A stretch of 64,000 bases of DNA from JBFWNG01 sp050251195 (GTDB lineage: Bacteria > Bdellovibrionota_B > Oligoflexia > Oligoflexales > Oligoflexaceae), in the NCBI GenBank assembly GCA_050251195.1, contig JBFWNG010000017.1:1-64000 (forward strand), in the 5' to 3' direction. Below, one piece after another: positions 1 through 8,984 of this stretch. Under the pieces are notes generated by a model. The model was given only the letters and a program-made list of their open reading frames with translations, ran no database searches and was not told the DNA's origin. How positions within the stretch are numbered: the first letter of the stretch is position 1; every line of letters starts with the position of its first letter. The translations under genes were made by a program, and so were the position numbers.

Positions 1-208
1 CCCATGCCGCCCATGCAAGAGGTGGTACAAGCAGGATGGGTACTGAGAAGTATGGTCCAGTATTTACAGGTATTTAGAACGGCAATTTTCACCTCGGACC
101 GGCACGCGATAGGTATTGATAAGTATCCTGGGGCATAGAAATCGTCCCAGTTTTGTCCCAGTTGCTATTTTGTTGTCGTTTTGAGCCCCAAGCTCGGCGC
201 TGCAAAAG

Positions 209-229
209 CGGTCGTTTAAAAACGAACCG
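209..229. promoter_or_regulatory. Imperfect inverted repeat before the first gene
   Basis: CGGTCGTT and AACGAACCG form arms of an imperfect dyad, with one unpaired base, about 25 bases before the start codon at 253. It could be an operator for the downstream gene. The evidence is the sequence symmetry alone. Confidence 0.25.
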
Positions 230-252
230 ACTTTTTGAAGGGGTGAAAAATC

Positions 253-606
253 ATGGCTACATCGAAAGTTCAACTGGTAGAGACATCGGAAATAAAAACG
301 CAACATAAGCGCTGCGAAAGTGCATCATCGGCACCCATTCGAGTGCGTCAAAAGACGAAGGCCAAACTGGAACAATTGCTAAAACAGGCGAACAAAGAAC
401 GGCTGGGCCGGAGAGTCAAGCCAGACGATCTGATCTGCTTCGGTTTAGGTCTCATTACCGACGATCATATCTCCAACATTTGTTCCAGTACGCTTTCAAA
501 CAAGGATCGACTGGAGTTGCTCTATCTTAAGCTTTCTAAAGAGAAGCGAGGCATCACTCGCGATGAATTTCTGGGCTTACTCCTAGACGGCAAAGCGACA
601 ACCTAG
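253..606 (+). CDS. Small basic protein of unknown function, plasmid type
   Basis: A 117-residue soluble protein. It starts at ATG behind GAAGGGGTG, a good ribosome binding site. Its first 30 residues are polar and look disordered. A basic, helical stretch follows (IRVRQKTKAKLEQLLKQANK), then a region with hydrophobic spacing typical of a small helical fold. There is no signal peptide or membrane segment. The basic segment could bind DNA, so an accessory role in mobilisation or partition is possible, but I do not recognise the family. It ends just before a strong stem-loop and faces a convergent gene. The frame is uninterrupted and well preceded, so I regard it as a real gene. Confidence 0.7.
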   Translation: MATSKVQLVETSEIKTQHKRCESASSAPIRVRQKTKAKLEQLLKQANKERLGRRVKPDDLICFGLGLITDDHISNICSSTLSNKDRLELLYLKLSKEKRGITRDEFLGLLLDGKATT

Positions 607-618
607 CCTGGAGCTGTT

Positions 619-649
619 GCCTGCTCCGGAACCCGAGTCCGGAGCAGGC
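619..649. terminator. Strong stem-loop between convergent genes
   Basis: A perfect 12-bp stem (GCCTGCTCCGGA with its complement) encloses a 7-base loop. It lies between the stop codons of the genes at 253-606 and 661-1128. No T-tract follows on either side, so it may be a bidirectional transcript-end stabiliser rather than a classic intrinsic terminator. Confidence 0.6.
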
Positions 650-660
650 GCTGCACACGC

Positions 661-1128
661 CTATGTCGCAATCGGCGCAGACTCTGCTTCAAGTTCACAG
701 ATCATTTGTTCGACATCGGGCAGCCAGTAGTGGCAATTGTTGTTGTCGAAAGTGATCAAGTTGCCGCCCTCTACTTCTGCATCAATCCATTCGCTGTGTG
801 CGAGGTTCCACGATACTGGATCAAGCTCCTTGATGGCGGTGGCAGTGTCATATTCAATCCAGCCAATCTTGACTGTTTCTGGGTAGCATTCGGCGATGGA
901 TTGTTCGAATGCTTCGTGCGTATTGGCAGGCGTCAGGTGCTCTCGGACGATCTCGCGGATGATCCATTCCAGGCCATCCCCAACGCCACATCCTGGATAC
1001 TCGCGCAGCAAGTCATCTGAGCCACAAGTTTGGCAGCGGCCACTCGGCGATCTGGTATAGCAGCTGTAACAGAATGGAATCGATTTAGAGATGGCGAGCT
1101 GTGCAAGTGATTGATTGATATCGGTCAT
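661..1128 (-). CDS. Hypothetical protein with N-terminal zinc ribbon
   Basis: A 155-residue protein. Near the N-terminus it has two cysteine pairs, CYSC and CQTC, that would form a zinc ribbon at about residues 19-36. The rest is acidic and rich in W, E and D, with no membrane segment. An ATG five codons further upstream is possible, but only the ATG at 1128 has a ribosome binding site (GGAG, 9 bases upstream), so I chose it. It probably forms an operon with the 67-residue gene just upstream, which lies on the same strand 36 bases away. The family is not recognised. Small zinc-ribbon proteins of this kind are common on plasmids. Confidence 0.65.
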   Translation of the reverse strand: MTDINQSLAQLAISKSIPFCYSCYTRSPSGRCQTCGSDDLLREYPGCGVGDGLEWIIREIVREHLTPANTHEAFEQSIAECYPETVKIGWIEYDTATAIKELDPVSWNLAHSEWIDAEVEGGNLITFDNNNCHYWLPDVEQMICELEAESAPIAT

Positions 1129-1164
1129 GATTTGAATCTCCATGTATGAAGGAAAGAGGGCCGA

Positions 1165-1368
1165 TTAGGCCCGTCCTCCTTGAGCGGTTGTGTCAGATTC
1201 GGCGGCGGCGCTGATGTTATTCAGAATCGCGCGGAAGTAGTTAAGCGGCTTGCGGAGAACCCGATTGCCAGGAAGGGCGATGATCAGGTAGCGCCCGTCT
1301 TTGCTTACGCGAACGCTGGTTGGATTGACGAAGGTTGCGTTGCTGGTGTTGCTGTTCTTGTTTTCCAT
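1165..1368 (-). CDS. Hypothetical 67-residue protein
   Basis: A small protein with an Asn/Ser/Thr-rich N-terminus followed by a beta-rich segment (VRVSKDGRYLIIALPGNRVL) and a short basic helix. An excellent GAGGAG site lies 7 bases before the ATG. It is first in a two-gene minus-strand unit with the zinc-ribbon gene. I do not recognise the family. The ribosome binding site and the conserved-looking core support it as a real gene. Confidence 0.6.
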   Translation of the reverse strand: MENKNSNTSNATFVNPTSVRVSKDGRYLIIALPGNRVLRKPLNYFRAILNNISAAAESDTTAQGGRA

Positions 1369-1691
1369 TGTGAAACTCCTCTGTTCGTTAGTGGTTTTGG
1401 GCCGAAGCCCCTTTCTCGCTAGAAATTGAAAGGGGTGAGGTCAAAGCAGCGGACAGCCAGCCAGACTCAGCCGAAGCATGAAGACAAGGGACGTGCCGCA
1501 AGGCGGCTTTGCGAGTGGAGGCGCGGAACTTGTGCGGAGGCGGTTAAAGGATGGTGCCAGCGGGGAGCGTCACGGAAACGAGCCAGAGGAGTTTCGGTGG
1601 ATTTGAGTGCGACACCAACGTACTGATTAAATTCAAGGTCAAACCGAAACGAAGAAACGACCGTAGGATATGGAAAACTATTACCGGATTA
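1369..1691. other. 323-base region without a convincing gene
   Basis: Open frames on the plus strand here are arginine-rich with no ribosome binding site and no family resemblance, so I do not call them. The region holds a hairpin at 1408-1435 (CCCCTTTC and GAAAGGGG, 12-base loop) and a smaller one (GGGC, GCCC) at 1399-1410. It separates the small plasmid-type genes from the sigma-factor locus and may hold a promoter for the gene at 1368. Confidence 0.5.
1408..1435. repeat. 8-bp inverted repeat
   Basis: CCCCTTTC is followed after 12 bases by GAAAGGGG. It lies about 40 bases upstream of the minus-strand start at 1368. It could be an operator, part of a transfer origin, or a terminator without a T-tract. 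Confidence 0.35.
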
Positions 1692-2219
1692 TCAGCCCAT
1701 GTTTGTCGCATACCGGGCAAACGATCTCAATGATACGGCCCAGCTTGTGAGAACTGCCAGCAAGGCTCCCACGACCCAAGAACCAAACCAAATATCGAGA
1801 GTCAATTCGCCGAAGCTTGCGAATCCAATAACACTCAAAACAATGAGTACGACTCCGACACTCCAGGAGCTTTTGGCGACAACACGGCGCTCATCGAAGT
1901 TGAGTAAATATCGAGCAAGCAAGTGCCCGCCCAGGATCCAAATTGCACCACAAATAGCAAAGCAGACTTCGGGGCCAAGTCTCATAAATAAAGCCATTAG
2001 TCCGTGGCTCCCAAATATGGAGACGCCAAATTGCGGACAAAGCGTGAGCGTTGCAACGCTTCCAATTGCATGAATTGCAAATTGCTTTGCGAGGGACCTT
2101 GGCAAGGGTGGATTGAGCGAATTTAGAATTGAATCGCGAACTGCGCGGTCAAGATTAGCTGGCGGCGCTGCATCGCTCCGTAAAAAATTCTGAAATTCTT
2201 TGTAATCATGGTCAATCAA
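1692..2219 (-). CDS. Membrane protein encoded after ECF sigma factor, putative anti-sigma factor
   Basis: A 175-residue protein with a soluble N-terminus of about 45 residues and four predicted membrane segments (around residues 46-68, 75-105, 115-132 and 140-162). It starts with TTG immediately after the sigma-factor stop codon, behind GGAG, so the two are probably translationally coupled. Small multi-pass proteins encoded directly after an ECF sigma gene usually hold the sigma factor inactive at the inner membrane. No zinc-binding HxxxCxxC anti-sigma motif is visible in the N-terminus, so this is not a ZAS-type anti-sigma. The function is inferred from position and topology. Confidence 0.6.
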   Translation of the reverse strand: MIDHDYKEFQNFLRSDAAPPANLDRAVRDSILNSLNPPLPRSLAKQFAIHAIGSVATLTLCPQFGVSIFGSHGLMALFMRLGPEVCFAICGAIWILGGHLLARYLLNFDERRVVAKSSWSVGVVLIVLSVIGFASFGELTLDIWFGSWVVGALLAVLTSWAVSLRSFARYATNMG

Positions 2220-2220
2220 G

Positions 2221-2802
2221 CTAATTAGTCTCCTTCATCAGGCTGCGGATCTTTTTTACCGCTCGACTTAGCATCTGCCTGACGTTGTCTTGTGTCGTGG
2301 CGAGTTCTCGCGCAATTTCTTTGAACTCAAAACCGCTTTCAAAACGCATGCGCAACGCCATTTGCTGATCGCTCGACAGCTCGCGCGAAAATTCGTCAGG
2401 TAACCTCTCTGAGGAGGAAAGCGCATCGTTATGAATTGCGTGCGTATTCTCGTCCAAGGCAACAGTGCTCAATTGACGGCCTTGCGTCCGAAAGTGATCG
2501 ACGATCGCGCTTCTGCAAATTGCGAAAAACCATGCCGCAAAAACACGATCCGTTTGAAACTGCTCGCGAGATCTGTGCAGTTTAAGCATTGCGGTTTGAA
2601 GCACTTCAGACGCTGCTTCGGAGTTCCGAACCTGCTTCGAAATATATCCATAAGCCTTCGCTTTGTAGCGCTTGTATAAAGTCTCAAAAGCAATTTCATT
2701 TCCTGAAGCATATTGCATCATCAGATCCTCGTCCGATGGGTCCACGGATGCAGGTACGCTTGATGGTGCTGATTTGTGACGCTGTGTTTTTTGCTTTGTC
2801 AT
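2221..2802 (-). CDS. ECF-type RNA polymerase sigma factor
   Basis: A 193-residue sigma-70 family protein with region 2 (about residues 30-100, including FAAWFFAICRSAIVDHFR) and region 4 (about residues 130-190, helix-turn-helix around FKEIARELATTQDNVRQML). About 25 polar residues precede region 2. It directs core polymerase to a small regulon. Its partner is the membrane protein just downstream. It is divergent from the CusCBA exporter, so metal or envelope stress is a likely cue. No strong ribosome binding site precedes the ATG, and a palindromic AT-rich site lies within 25 bases of the start, so the transcript may be leaderless or poorly translated. Confidence 0.85.
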   Translation of the reverse strand: MTKQKTQRHKSAPSSVPASVDPSDEDLMMQYASGNEIAFETLYKRYKAKAYGYISKQVRNSEAASEVLQTAMLKLHRSREQFQTDRVFAAWFFAICRSAIVDHFRTQGRQLSTVALDENTHAIHNDALSSSERLPDEFSRELSSDQQMALRMRFESGFEFKEIARELATTQDNVRQMLSRAVKKIRSLMKETN

Positions 2803-2810
2803 AACTCATT

Positions 2811-2826
2811 ATTATCACGTATAATT
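2811..2826. promoter_or_regulatory. Weak copy of the recurring AT-rich palindrome
   Basis: ATTATCACGTATAATT lies between the divergent sigma-factor and cusC genes. It shares CACGTATAA with the clearer copy at 22917-22932 and is itself a near-palindrome. It may be a binding site for the same regulator or a promoter element. Confidence 0.4.
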
Positions 2827-2907
2827 TCGTTAATGTCAGCCATAAAACCTGAAGCTTGTCACAGAAGCTGCTTTGCTGGCGTACCTGTGTGGGAGCGGGA
2901 GGTGTTG

Positions 2908-4230
2908 ATGGCTATTAAAATTAGGGTCCTATCGGTTGCGGCGATCTATCTAGGATTGGGGATCTCCAATCCGGTGATGGCCGATCATTCTGACTTCAGT
3001 CAGCTGAAGGCACAGCCAACATTGAATCTCGGGATGCTTGTTGAAGCGGCACTTCACGAAAACGCACAGTTGCAGGCGCTTCGTTCTGAGCTTGCAGCTA
3101 AATCGCAATTGATTAGCGTAGCGGGTGCGCCGCCCGATCCCGGTTTAAGCGTAGAGGCGATGAATTATTCCGCAGATTCCTTGTCGCGGGATCCGGGAGG
3201 CGCGTCCGGTGTTCAAGTGGCGTTAACGCAGAGCATTCCGTTTCCGGGAAAATTACGCTCTAAGCAAGCAGTAGCCTCCTATGAAAGAGGGGCCGAAGAG
3301 GCGCGCGTTCGCGAGCTTGAACTGGAAATCACTAAGAAGGTGCGGATTGTCTATTTTAGCCTAGCGGGCATATTTGCAAAGTTTGATTCCCTCGATGAAA
3401 AGAAAGCTGTTTATATCCAGCTGATCTCCAATTCACAGAAACGGTTTTCCCTGGGAAAGATGTCGCAAGCTGAGCTGCTGAACCTGCAGGTCGAGAACGC
3501 AACGGTTTACGACGAGGTCGTAAAAGTTGAGCGAATGATTTCGGATATGTTTGGTGAACTAAATCACCTTCTCGGTCGCTCTGATCACGGGTCCAAAGTC
3601 TATGGTCGTCCAGAACCCATCTCTCGTTCTAAGTACGCCCGAGGTCTACGAGAAGCGGACATCTTAAAGGTCGCGGAGGTTAGCAACCCTGCATTGAAGT
3701 CCTCTGATCAAGACGTTTTGGCATCATCGTCGAGAGTTGATTTAGCGCGGCGCGCGTTTTACCCGGATTTTGATTTAAAGGTTGGATACACGTTTCGTGA
3801 ACCAACGGAAATGGACGATGGCAAGGATATGATCTCCGCCATGGTAGGGGTTTCTATTCCAGTATGGTCTGGAAGTCGCCAGGCTCCTGAACTCGATGCG
3901 GCGACAAGTCGTAGAATATCTGCGGAGGCAAACCGAACTGAAACCAAGAATGCGCTCGTACACGAAATTCACTTGGCATTTGCCTCGCTGTCAGAAGCAA
4001 GAAAGCGCATAGAAGTTTTTGAAACAGCAATACTGCCTTTGTCGCGACAGGCGCTGAATACAGCGAGAACGTCCTATACTACGGGTGGGATAAGTTATGA
4101 CCTCATGATTTCGTCCATTACCAGGTGGTTTGACCTGGAAGTGGAATATGTCGATCTCCTGCGTGCGCACGAGACATCGTTAGCTCAGCTTGAGGCACTG
4201 GCGGGTCGCTCGCTTAAGGAGATCAATTGA
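2908..4230 (+). CDS. cusC: TolC-type outer membrane factor of metal efflux pump
   Basis: A 440-residue outer-membrane efflux protein of the TolC/CusC/CzcC family. It forms the outer channel that carries metal ions from the RND pump across the outer membrane. It has a signal peptide ending near NPVMA. The two repeated outer-membrane-efflux halves are rich in long amphipathic helices (about residues 35-220 and 240-430). The frame stays open 44 codons further upstream, but the ATG at 2908 has GGAGGTG in front and begins the signal peptide. It starts a cusC-cusB-cusA operon with overlapping genes. The symbol follows from the CusA-like partner; CzcC would look similar. Confidence 0.85.
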   Translation: MAIKIRVLSVAAIYLGLGISNPVMADHSDFSQLKAQPTLNLGMLVEAALHENAQLQALRSELAAKSQLISVAGAPPDPGLSVEAMNYSADSLSRDPGGASGVQVALTQSIPFPGKLRSKQAVASYERGAEEARVRELELEITKKVRIVYFSLAGIFAKFDSLDEKKAVYIQLISNSQKRFSLGKMSQAELLNLQVENATVYDEVVKVERMISDMFGELNHLLGRSDHGSKVYGRPEPISRSKYARGLREADILKVAEVSNPALKSSDQDVLASSSRVDLARRAFYPDFDLKVGYTFREPTEMDDGKDMISAMVGVSIPVWSGSRQAPELDAATSRRISAEANRTETKNALVHEIHLAFASLSEARKRIEVFETAILPLSRQALNTARTSYTTGGISYDLMISSITRWFDLEVEYVDLLRAHETSLAQLEALAGRSLKEIN

Positions 4231-5495
4231 TGCAAAGAAAAATGATCATAGCTGTCGCCGTGTCTCTGTTGATGGGGATATTTGGCGTTGGTGTTTATAA
4301 GTGGAAAGCGGCTCGTCAACAGTCGGACATCCAATATATTACCGACACTTCCCATCATCACGACGTTTACTCATGCTCAATGCACCCTTCGATCGTATCG
4401 GACCATCCAGGAACGTGCCCGATCTGTAAGATGGATCTGCAAAAAGTTGAATCCGAGGTAACAAAGGAAAGCATTGGCGCAAGCAGGAGTGAAAAACGTC
4501 CTATATTTTACAGACACCCAATGCGGGGTGACATCACATCTCCCGTTCCCGCCAAGGACGAGATGGGGATGGATTACATTCCGGTTTACGAGGACGAAGA
4601 AACGACCGCTCTGGATTCCGGCGTCGAGGGCCGTGCGTCGTTCACTTTGCCCAAGTACAGACAGCAACAGATTGGAGTGACACGAGCGAAAGTTGAAAGG
4701 AAGCAAATCTACTCGGTGATCAAAGCTGCCGGCAAGATCGCCTTCGATCCTGATCTTTACACAGCCTTGGATGAGTACCGTCAGGCGGTTCTCTCCGCTG
4801 AGTCGTTGAAGAATAGCTCGTATTCGGTAATCAAAGACCAAGCAGAACAGACAATCGAAAGCGCGAAAACCAAACTCAGACTTCTTGGACTTGGTGACGG
4901 ACAGATTCGAAAGCTTCTTACCAGCAAGACAGCAGATATAAGTCTGCTTTTGCCAAAGGGGCAGGTCTGGGTCTATTCCGAAGTATTTGAATACGAGTTG
5001 CCGCAAGTGAAGGAAAATCAGCAGGTCATCGTGAGAACTTCAAATCTTCCCGGCAAGACCTTCTCCGGAAAAATCGTAAGCATCGCGCCAACCGTGAACC
5101 CCAATACCAGGACCGGTAGAATTCGTGCTCTGGTGCCCGATCGCGAAGGCCTTCTTCGACCGGATTCATTTGTTGAAGTCGAAATTCGCGCTGATTTGGG
5201 CGAGCGCACGGTCGTTCCAATTGAAAGTATTTTGCATTCGGGGAGCGAGGACTTCGTTTTTGTTATCAGCGGTGATTCATTTGTACCAAGAGCGGTCGTC
5301 CTGGGAGCGCGCGCGGGTGACGAGGTGGAGGTGACGAGTGGCATTGATCCCGGTGAAGAAGTTGTGACTTCAGCAAATTTTCTAATCGATTCTGAGTCGC
5401 GTTTGCGAAGTGTCGTCAAGGGTGTCAAATCGCAGCGGTCCAACTCTGCAACCGATGGCGTTAACTCCGGATTAGGATCGGGAGCTGCCCCATGA
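4230..5495 (+). CDS. cusB: RND periplasmic adaptor with two heavy-metal-binding domains
   Basis: A 421-residue membrane-fusion protein linking the RND pump to its outer channel. After an N-terminal membrane anchor it carries two small metal-binding modules, YSCSMHP...CPICKMDL (about residues 47-70) and YRHPMRG...DEMGMDYIPVY (about 94-118). Barrel-sandwich and beta-barrel adaptor domains follow. The paired Cys/Met/His modules are typical of Cu/Ag CusB-like adaptors. The start overlaps the cusC stop: ATG at 4230 is 8 bases after GGAG, and a TTG one codon earlier is also possible. The tail is Ser/Gly-rich and ends at the cusA start. Confidence 0.88.
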   Translation: MQRKMIIAVAVSLLMGIFGVGVYKWKAARQQSDIQYITDTSHHHDVYSCSMHPSIVSDHPGTCPICKMDLQKVESEVTKESIGASRSEKRPIFYRHPMRGDITSPVPAKDEMGMDYIPVYEDEETTALDSGVEGRASFTLPKYRQQQIGVTRAKVERKQIYSVIKAAGKIAFDPDLYTALDEYRQAVLSAESLKNSSYSVIKDQAEQTIESAKTKLRLLGLGDGQIRKLLTSKTADISLLLPKGQVWVYSEVFEYELPQVKENQQVIVRTSNLPGKTFSGKIVSIAPTVNPNTRTGRIRALVPDREGLLRPDSFVEVEIRADLGERTVVPIESILHSGSEDFVFVISGDSFVPRAVVLGARAGDEVEVTSGIDPGEEVVTSANFLIDSESRLRSVVKGVKSQRSNSATDGVNSGLGSGAAP

Positions 5496-8400
5496 TCGAA
5501 AAGATAATACATTGGAGTGCGACCAATAAGCTCCTCGTCTTTATTCTAACGGGTGTTGCGCTAGGGTTTTCGTGGTGGACTGTGAAAAGGATGCCGCTTG
5601 ATGCGATTCCAGACCTTTCAGATACACAGGTCATTGTGTACTCAAAATGGGACCGGAGCCCCGACATCATTGAAGATCAAGTGACATATCCGATCGTATC
5701 TTCGTTACTAGGCACACCAAAGGTTAAGGCAGTTCGCGGACTCTCAGACTTCGGATTTTCCTATGTCTATGTGATTTTCGAAGATGGCACTGATCTTTAT
5801 TGGGCTAGATCTCGCGTGCTTGAATATCTGAGCAAAATAAGTTCTCAACTTCCGGATGGTGTCACGACTGAGATTGGACCTGACGCAACTAGCGTTGGCT
5901 GGGTGTATCAATACGCGTTGGTGGACGACTCCAAGAAACTCAATCTCGCGGAGATGCGTTCTCTTCAAGATTGGAACATCAAATTTCATCTGCAATCTGT
6001 ACCTGGAGTTGCCGAGGTCGCGTCGGTTGGCGGGTTTGTGAAACAGTACCAGATCGTCGTCAATCCCAACCGCTTAAGCAGTTATGGACTCACGTTAGCT
6101 CAAATCACAGATTCCGTGCGGAAGGGCAACAAGGACTCAGGAGGACGAGTTCTGGAATTTTCTGAGACCGAGTATATGGTTCGAGGGAGAGGCTACGTCA
6201 AATCAAAGGCTGACATTGAGAACATTGTCGTATCGGCAGACGTCAAAACCGGTTCTCCTATCCTTATAAAAAACGTTGCTGACGTTGAGATCGGTCCTGA
6301 TATGCGTCGCGGTGTCACCGACCTGGACGGAATGGGTGATGCGGTCGGCGGAATAGTTATTATGCGTCAGGGTGAGAATGCGCTGAACGTCATCGAGGCT
6401 GTCAAACATAGACTCGACGAGATTAAGAGTAGCTTACCGGAAGGCGTGAGAATCGTTGAGACCTACGACAGGTCCGACCTCATTACTCGCGCGATCGATA
6501 CTCTTAAACACGAACTAACAATCGAAGTCATTGTTGTCAGTCTGGTCATTCTGCTTTTTCTTTGGCACATCCCTTCTGCAGTGGTGCCGATCGTTACTAT
6601 CCCGATAAGTGTTTTGCTAGCATTCATCCCGATGTACTTCTTTGGCGTTACTACCAACATTATGTCGCTTGCTGGGATTGCGATATCAATTGGGGTTCTG
6701 GTTGACGGTGCAATCGTAGAGGTAGAGAACGCGTACAAGAGGCTTGAAGAATGGAATTCGGGTGGACGAATAGGAGATTTTCACGCAGTTCGCCTGGCTG
6801 CGCTGAAGGAAGTTGGGCCTTCTGTTTTCTTCTCACTTCTTGTCATTTCGGTTTCATTCCTGCCGGTATTTACTCTTATTGATCAAGAGGGGCGGCTCTT
6901 TCGTCCCCTGGCGATTTCTAAAACCTTGACCATGCTCCTTGCGGCGATTTTGGCAGTATCGCTCGATCCTGCGATGAGGATGATGTTTACCCGCATGGAT
7001 CCATATTCACTTAAGCCTATGTGGCTTTCCTATCTCTTGAATAAATTTACCGTCGGCACTTACTATCCCGAAGAGCGGCACCCGGTCAGTCGCGTCCTGT
7101 TTAGACTCTATGAGCCGATTGTGCACTGGGTTATGAATCACGCCAAGCTCACCATCGCGATCGCGATGCTGCTTGTTGCAACGACGATCCCGGCATTTAT
7201 GAAGCTCGGGTCAGAATTTATGCCGCCCCTTAATGAGGGTGCGATTTTATACATGCCGACGGCATTTCCGGGAATGTCCGTCACAGAGGCTAAACGAATC
7301 CTGCAGGCACAAGACCAGTTGCTTATGGAGTTTCCAGAAGTGACGCGGGTGTTCGGCAAGGCAGGGCGCGCTGAAACATCGACAGATCCCGCGCCATTTT
7401 CGATGGTTGAGACAACGGTACTTTTGAAACCGAAGGAGGATTGGCCAAAGTCTGAAATCGGTTTCCTTGGAATCAAACGTTCAAAGTCGATGCCGGAACT
7501 CCAGGCAGCAATGAATGAGCGGCTGAAATTTGCGGGAATACCTAACATCTTTACTATGCCGATTCGCAACCGCATTGACATGCTTGCAACCGGCATTCGG
7601 ACTCCGATTGGTATTAAGGTACTGGGTTCCGATCTTGGTGAGATACAAAAAATCAGCGAGCAAGTTGAGAATGTCATGCGCGGCATGCCTGGAACCAGAA
7701 ATGTCTTCGCGGAACGGGCAGCCGACGGCTACTACATTGATTTTGAATTAAAGCGTGAGAGCCTAGCCCGATACGGGATTTCGATCGATGAAGCTCAGAA
7801 TGTCATCAGCAGCGCAGTAGGTGGCGAAAATATCTCAACCACGATCGAAGGGAGGGCTCGCTATCCGATCAGTGTCCGCTACGCTCGTGAATACCGCGAT
7901 GACATCAAATCATTAGAACGTGTCTTGGTTCCGACTGCCGGCGGCGTCAACATACCGATAGTGCAGCTTGCTGAGATTAAGCTGGTCAAAGGCCCGGCGA
8001 TGATCAGAAACGAGAACGGATTACTTGCCGGTTACGTTTATGTCGATACGGCGGTCAATGACATTGGTGGATACGTTCAAGAAGCGAAGAAATTGGTCGC
8101 GAAGTCCTTGCAGGTGCCCACCGGCTATTCGTTGGTATGGAGCGGTCAGTACGAAAATATGATCCGGGTGCGAGAGCGTTTGATGGTTATTGTGCCACTT
8201 ACTATTTTTCTGATTGCGCTTCTTCTCTATTTGAATACCAAGTCTTGGGTAAAGACTGGCATCATCATGCTGGCCGTACCCTTTTCGCTCATCGGCAGCG
8301 TTTGGCTTCTGTATGTTCTCGGCTTCAACCTTTCAATCGCGGTCTGGGTTGGGATGATCGCGCTTATGGGACTCGATGCGGAGACAGGTGTCTTTATGCT

Positions 8401-8704
8401 GATGTATCTAGATATGGCGCATGCCGATGCGGTCAAAAAAGGAAGAATGAGCAACACTATTGAGTTAAAGACCGCCATTATTGAAGGTGCTGTCAAAAGA
8501 ATTCGCCCTAAAATGATGACCGTGATGGCGGCTTTTATGGGGCTTTTGCCGATCATGTTTTCCACTGGTGCTGGGAGCGATGTCATGCAGCGTATTGCCG
8601 CCCCGATGATCGGCGGTTTGGTGACAAGCTTCGCGTTGGAACTTGTCGTCTATCCGGCCGTATTTTATCTGTGGAAAGCTATGGCGATCGCTCATGAAAC
8701 ATAG
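5492..8704 (+). CDS. cusA: CusA-type Cu(I)/Ag(I) RND efflux pump
   Basis: A 1070-residue inner-membrane proton-driven exporter of the heavy-metal efflux RND family. It has 12 membrane segments in two repeats with large periplasmic loops. The proton-relay acidic residues are in VDGAIVEVEN (about residue 404). The second half has GLDAETGVFMLMYLD (about residue 960), the form typical of copper/silver pumps. The three methionines that bind Cu(I) in Escherichia coli CusA have counterparts in FMPPLNEG, FSMVETT and RNRIDML. It overlaps cusB by four bases and has GGGAG in front of its ATG. It should export Cu(I) and Ag(I) from periplasm and cytoplasm. Confidence 0.93.
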   Translation: MIEKIIHWSATNKLLVFILTGVALGFSWWTVKRMPLDAIPDLSDTQVIVYSKWDRSPDIIEDQVTYPIVSSLLGTPKVKAVRGLSDFGFSYVYVIFEDGTDLYWARSRVLEYLSKISSQLPDGVTTEIGPDATSVGWVYQYALVDDSKKLNLAEMRSLQDWNIKFHLQSVPGVAEVASVGGFVKQYQIVVNPNRLSSYGLTLAQITDSVRKGNKDSGGRVLEFSETEYMVRGRGYVKSKADIENIVVSADVKTGSPILIKNVADVEIGPDMRRGVTDLDGMGDAVGGIVIMRQGENALNVIEAVKHRLDEIKSSLPEGVRIVETYDRSDLITRAIDTLKHELTIEVIVVSLVILLFLWHIPSAVVPIVTIPISVLLAFIPMYFFGVTTNIMSLAGIAISIGVLVDGAIVEVENAYKRLEEWNSGGRIGDFHAVRLAALKEVGPSVFFSLLVISVSFLPVFTLIDQEGRLFRPLAISKTLTMLLAAILAVSLDPAMRMMFTRMDPYSLKPMWLSYLLNKFTVGTYYPEERHPVSRVLFRLYEPIVHWVMNHAKLTIAIAMLLVATTIPAFMKLGSEFMPPLNEGAILYMPTAFPGMSVTEAKRILQAQDQLLMEFPEVTRVFGKAGRAETSTDPAPFSMVETTVLLKPKEDWPKSEIGFLGIKRSKSMPELQAAMNERLKFAGIPNIFTMPIRNRIDMLATGIRTPIGIKVLGSDLGEIQKISEQVENVMRGMPGTRNVFAERAADGYYIDFELKRESLARYGISIDEAQNVISSAVGGENISTTIEGRARYPISVRYAREYRDDIKSLERVLVPTAGGVNIPIVQLAEIKLVKGPAMIRNENGLLAGYVYVDTAVNDIGGYVQEAKKLVAKSLQVPTGYSLVWSGQYENMIRVRERLMVIVPLTIFLIALLLYLNTKSWVKTGIIMLAVPFSLIGSVWLLYVLGFNLSIAVWVGMIALMGLDAETGVFMLMYLDMAHADAVKKGRMSNTIELKTAIIEGAVKRIRPKMMTVMAAFMGLLPIMFSTGAGSDVMQRIAAPMIGGLVTSFALELVVYPAVFYLWKAMAIAHET

Positions 8705-8984
8705 CACTTCACGTTTGCAGAACGCCTTCAAGTGCATCGGTCAACCAATTTTCAATGTAGTCCTGCACAACGATGGTCTTGGAGCCGAAAAGCCGAAAGC
8801 GTCTTAATAACGTCATGGAACTGTTGCGCGACGTCCAGTCATGGGTCTCATTCTGCCATTTTTAATCTTGAGCTTGAGCGATTCTCACGTAGGCATCCCC
8901 AAAAAAACCTTGACCGTGCCGCCTGTCCATTATCCGCCCAAGGCTTTTCCGGAGTTCGAGCCGCTCCGTATGAACAACGTGGGC
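8705..8984. other. 280 bases between the cus and mer operons
   Basis: A weak hairpin (GCACTT and AAGTGC, 8703-8734) follows the cusA stop and may end the transcript. A 57-codon plus-strand frame (8841-9014) has a hydrophobic start but no ribosome binding site and overlaps the opposite gene, so I do not call it. Otherwise nothing is visible. Confidence 0.4.

Noticed and set aside
706..1020. Plus-strand open frame of 104 codons
   Set aside because: It lies opposite the zinc-ribbon gene, has no ribosome binding site and no family pattern; a shadow.
1426..1733. Two overlapping plus-strand open frames
   Set aside because: Arg/Ser-rich composition, no plausible start context and no recognisable motif.
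4377..5006. 209-codon minus-strand frame inside cusB
   Set aside because: It overlaps a clear adaptor gene; the high Cys/Phe/Arg content is typical of an antisense shadow.
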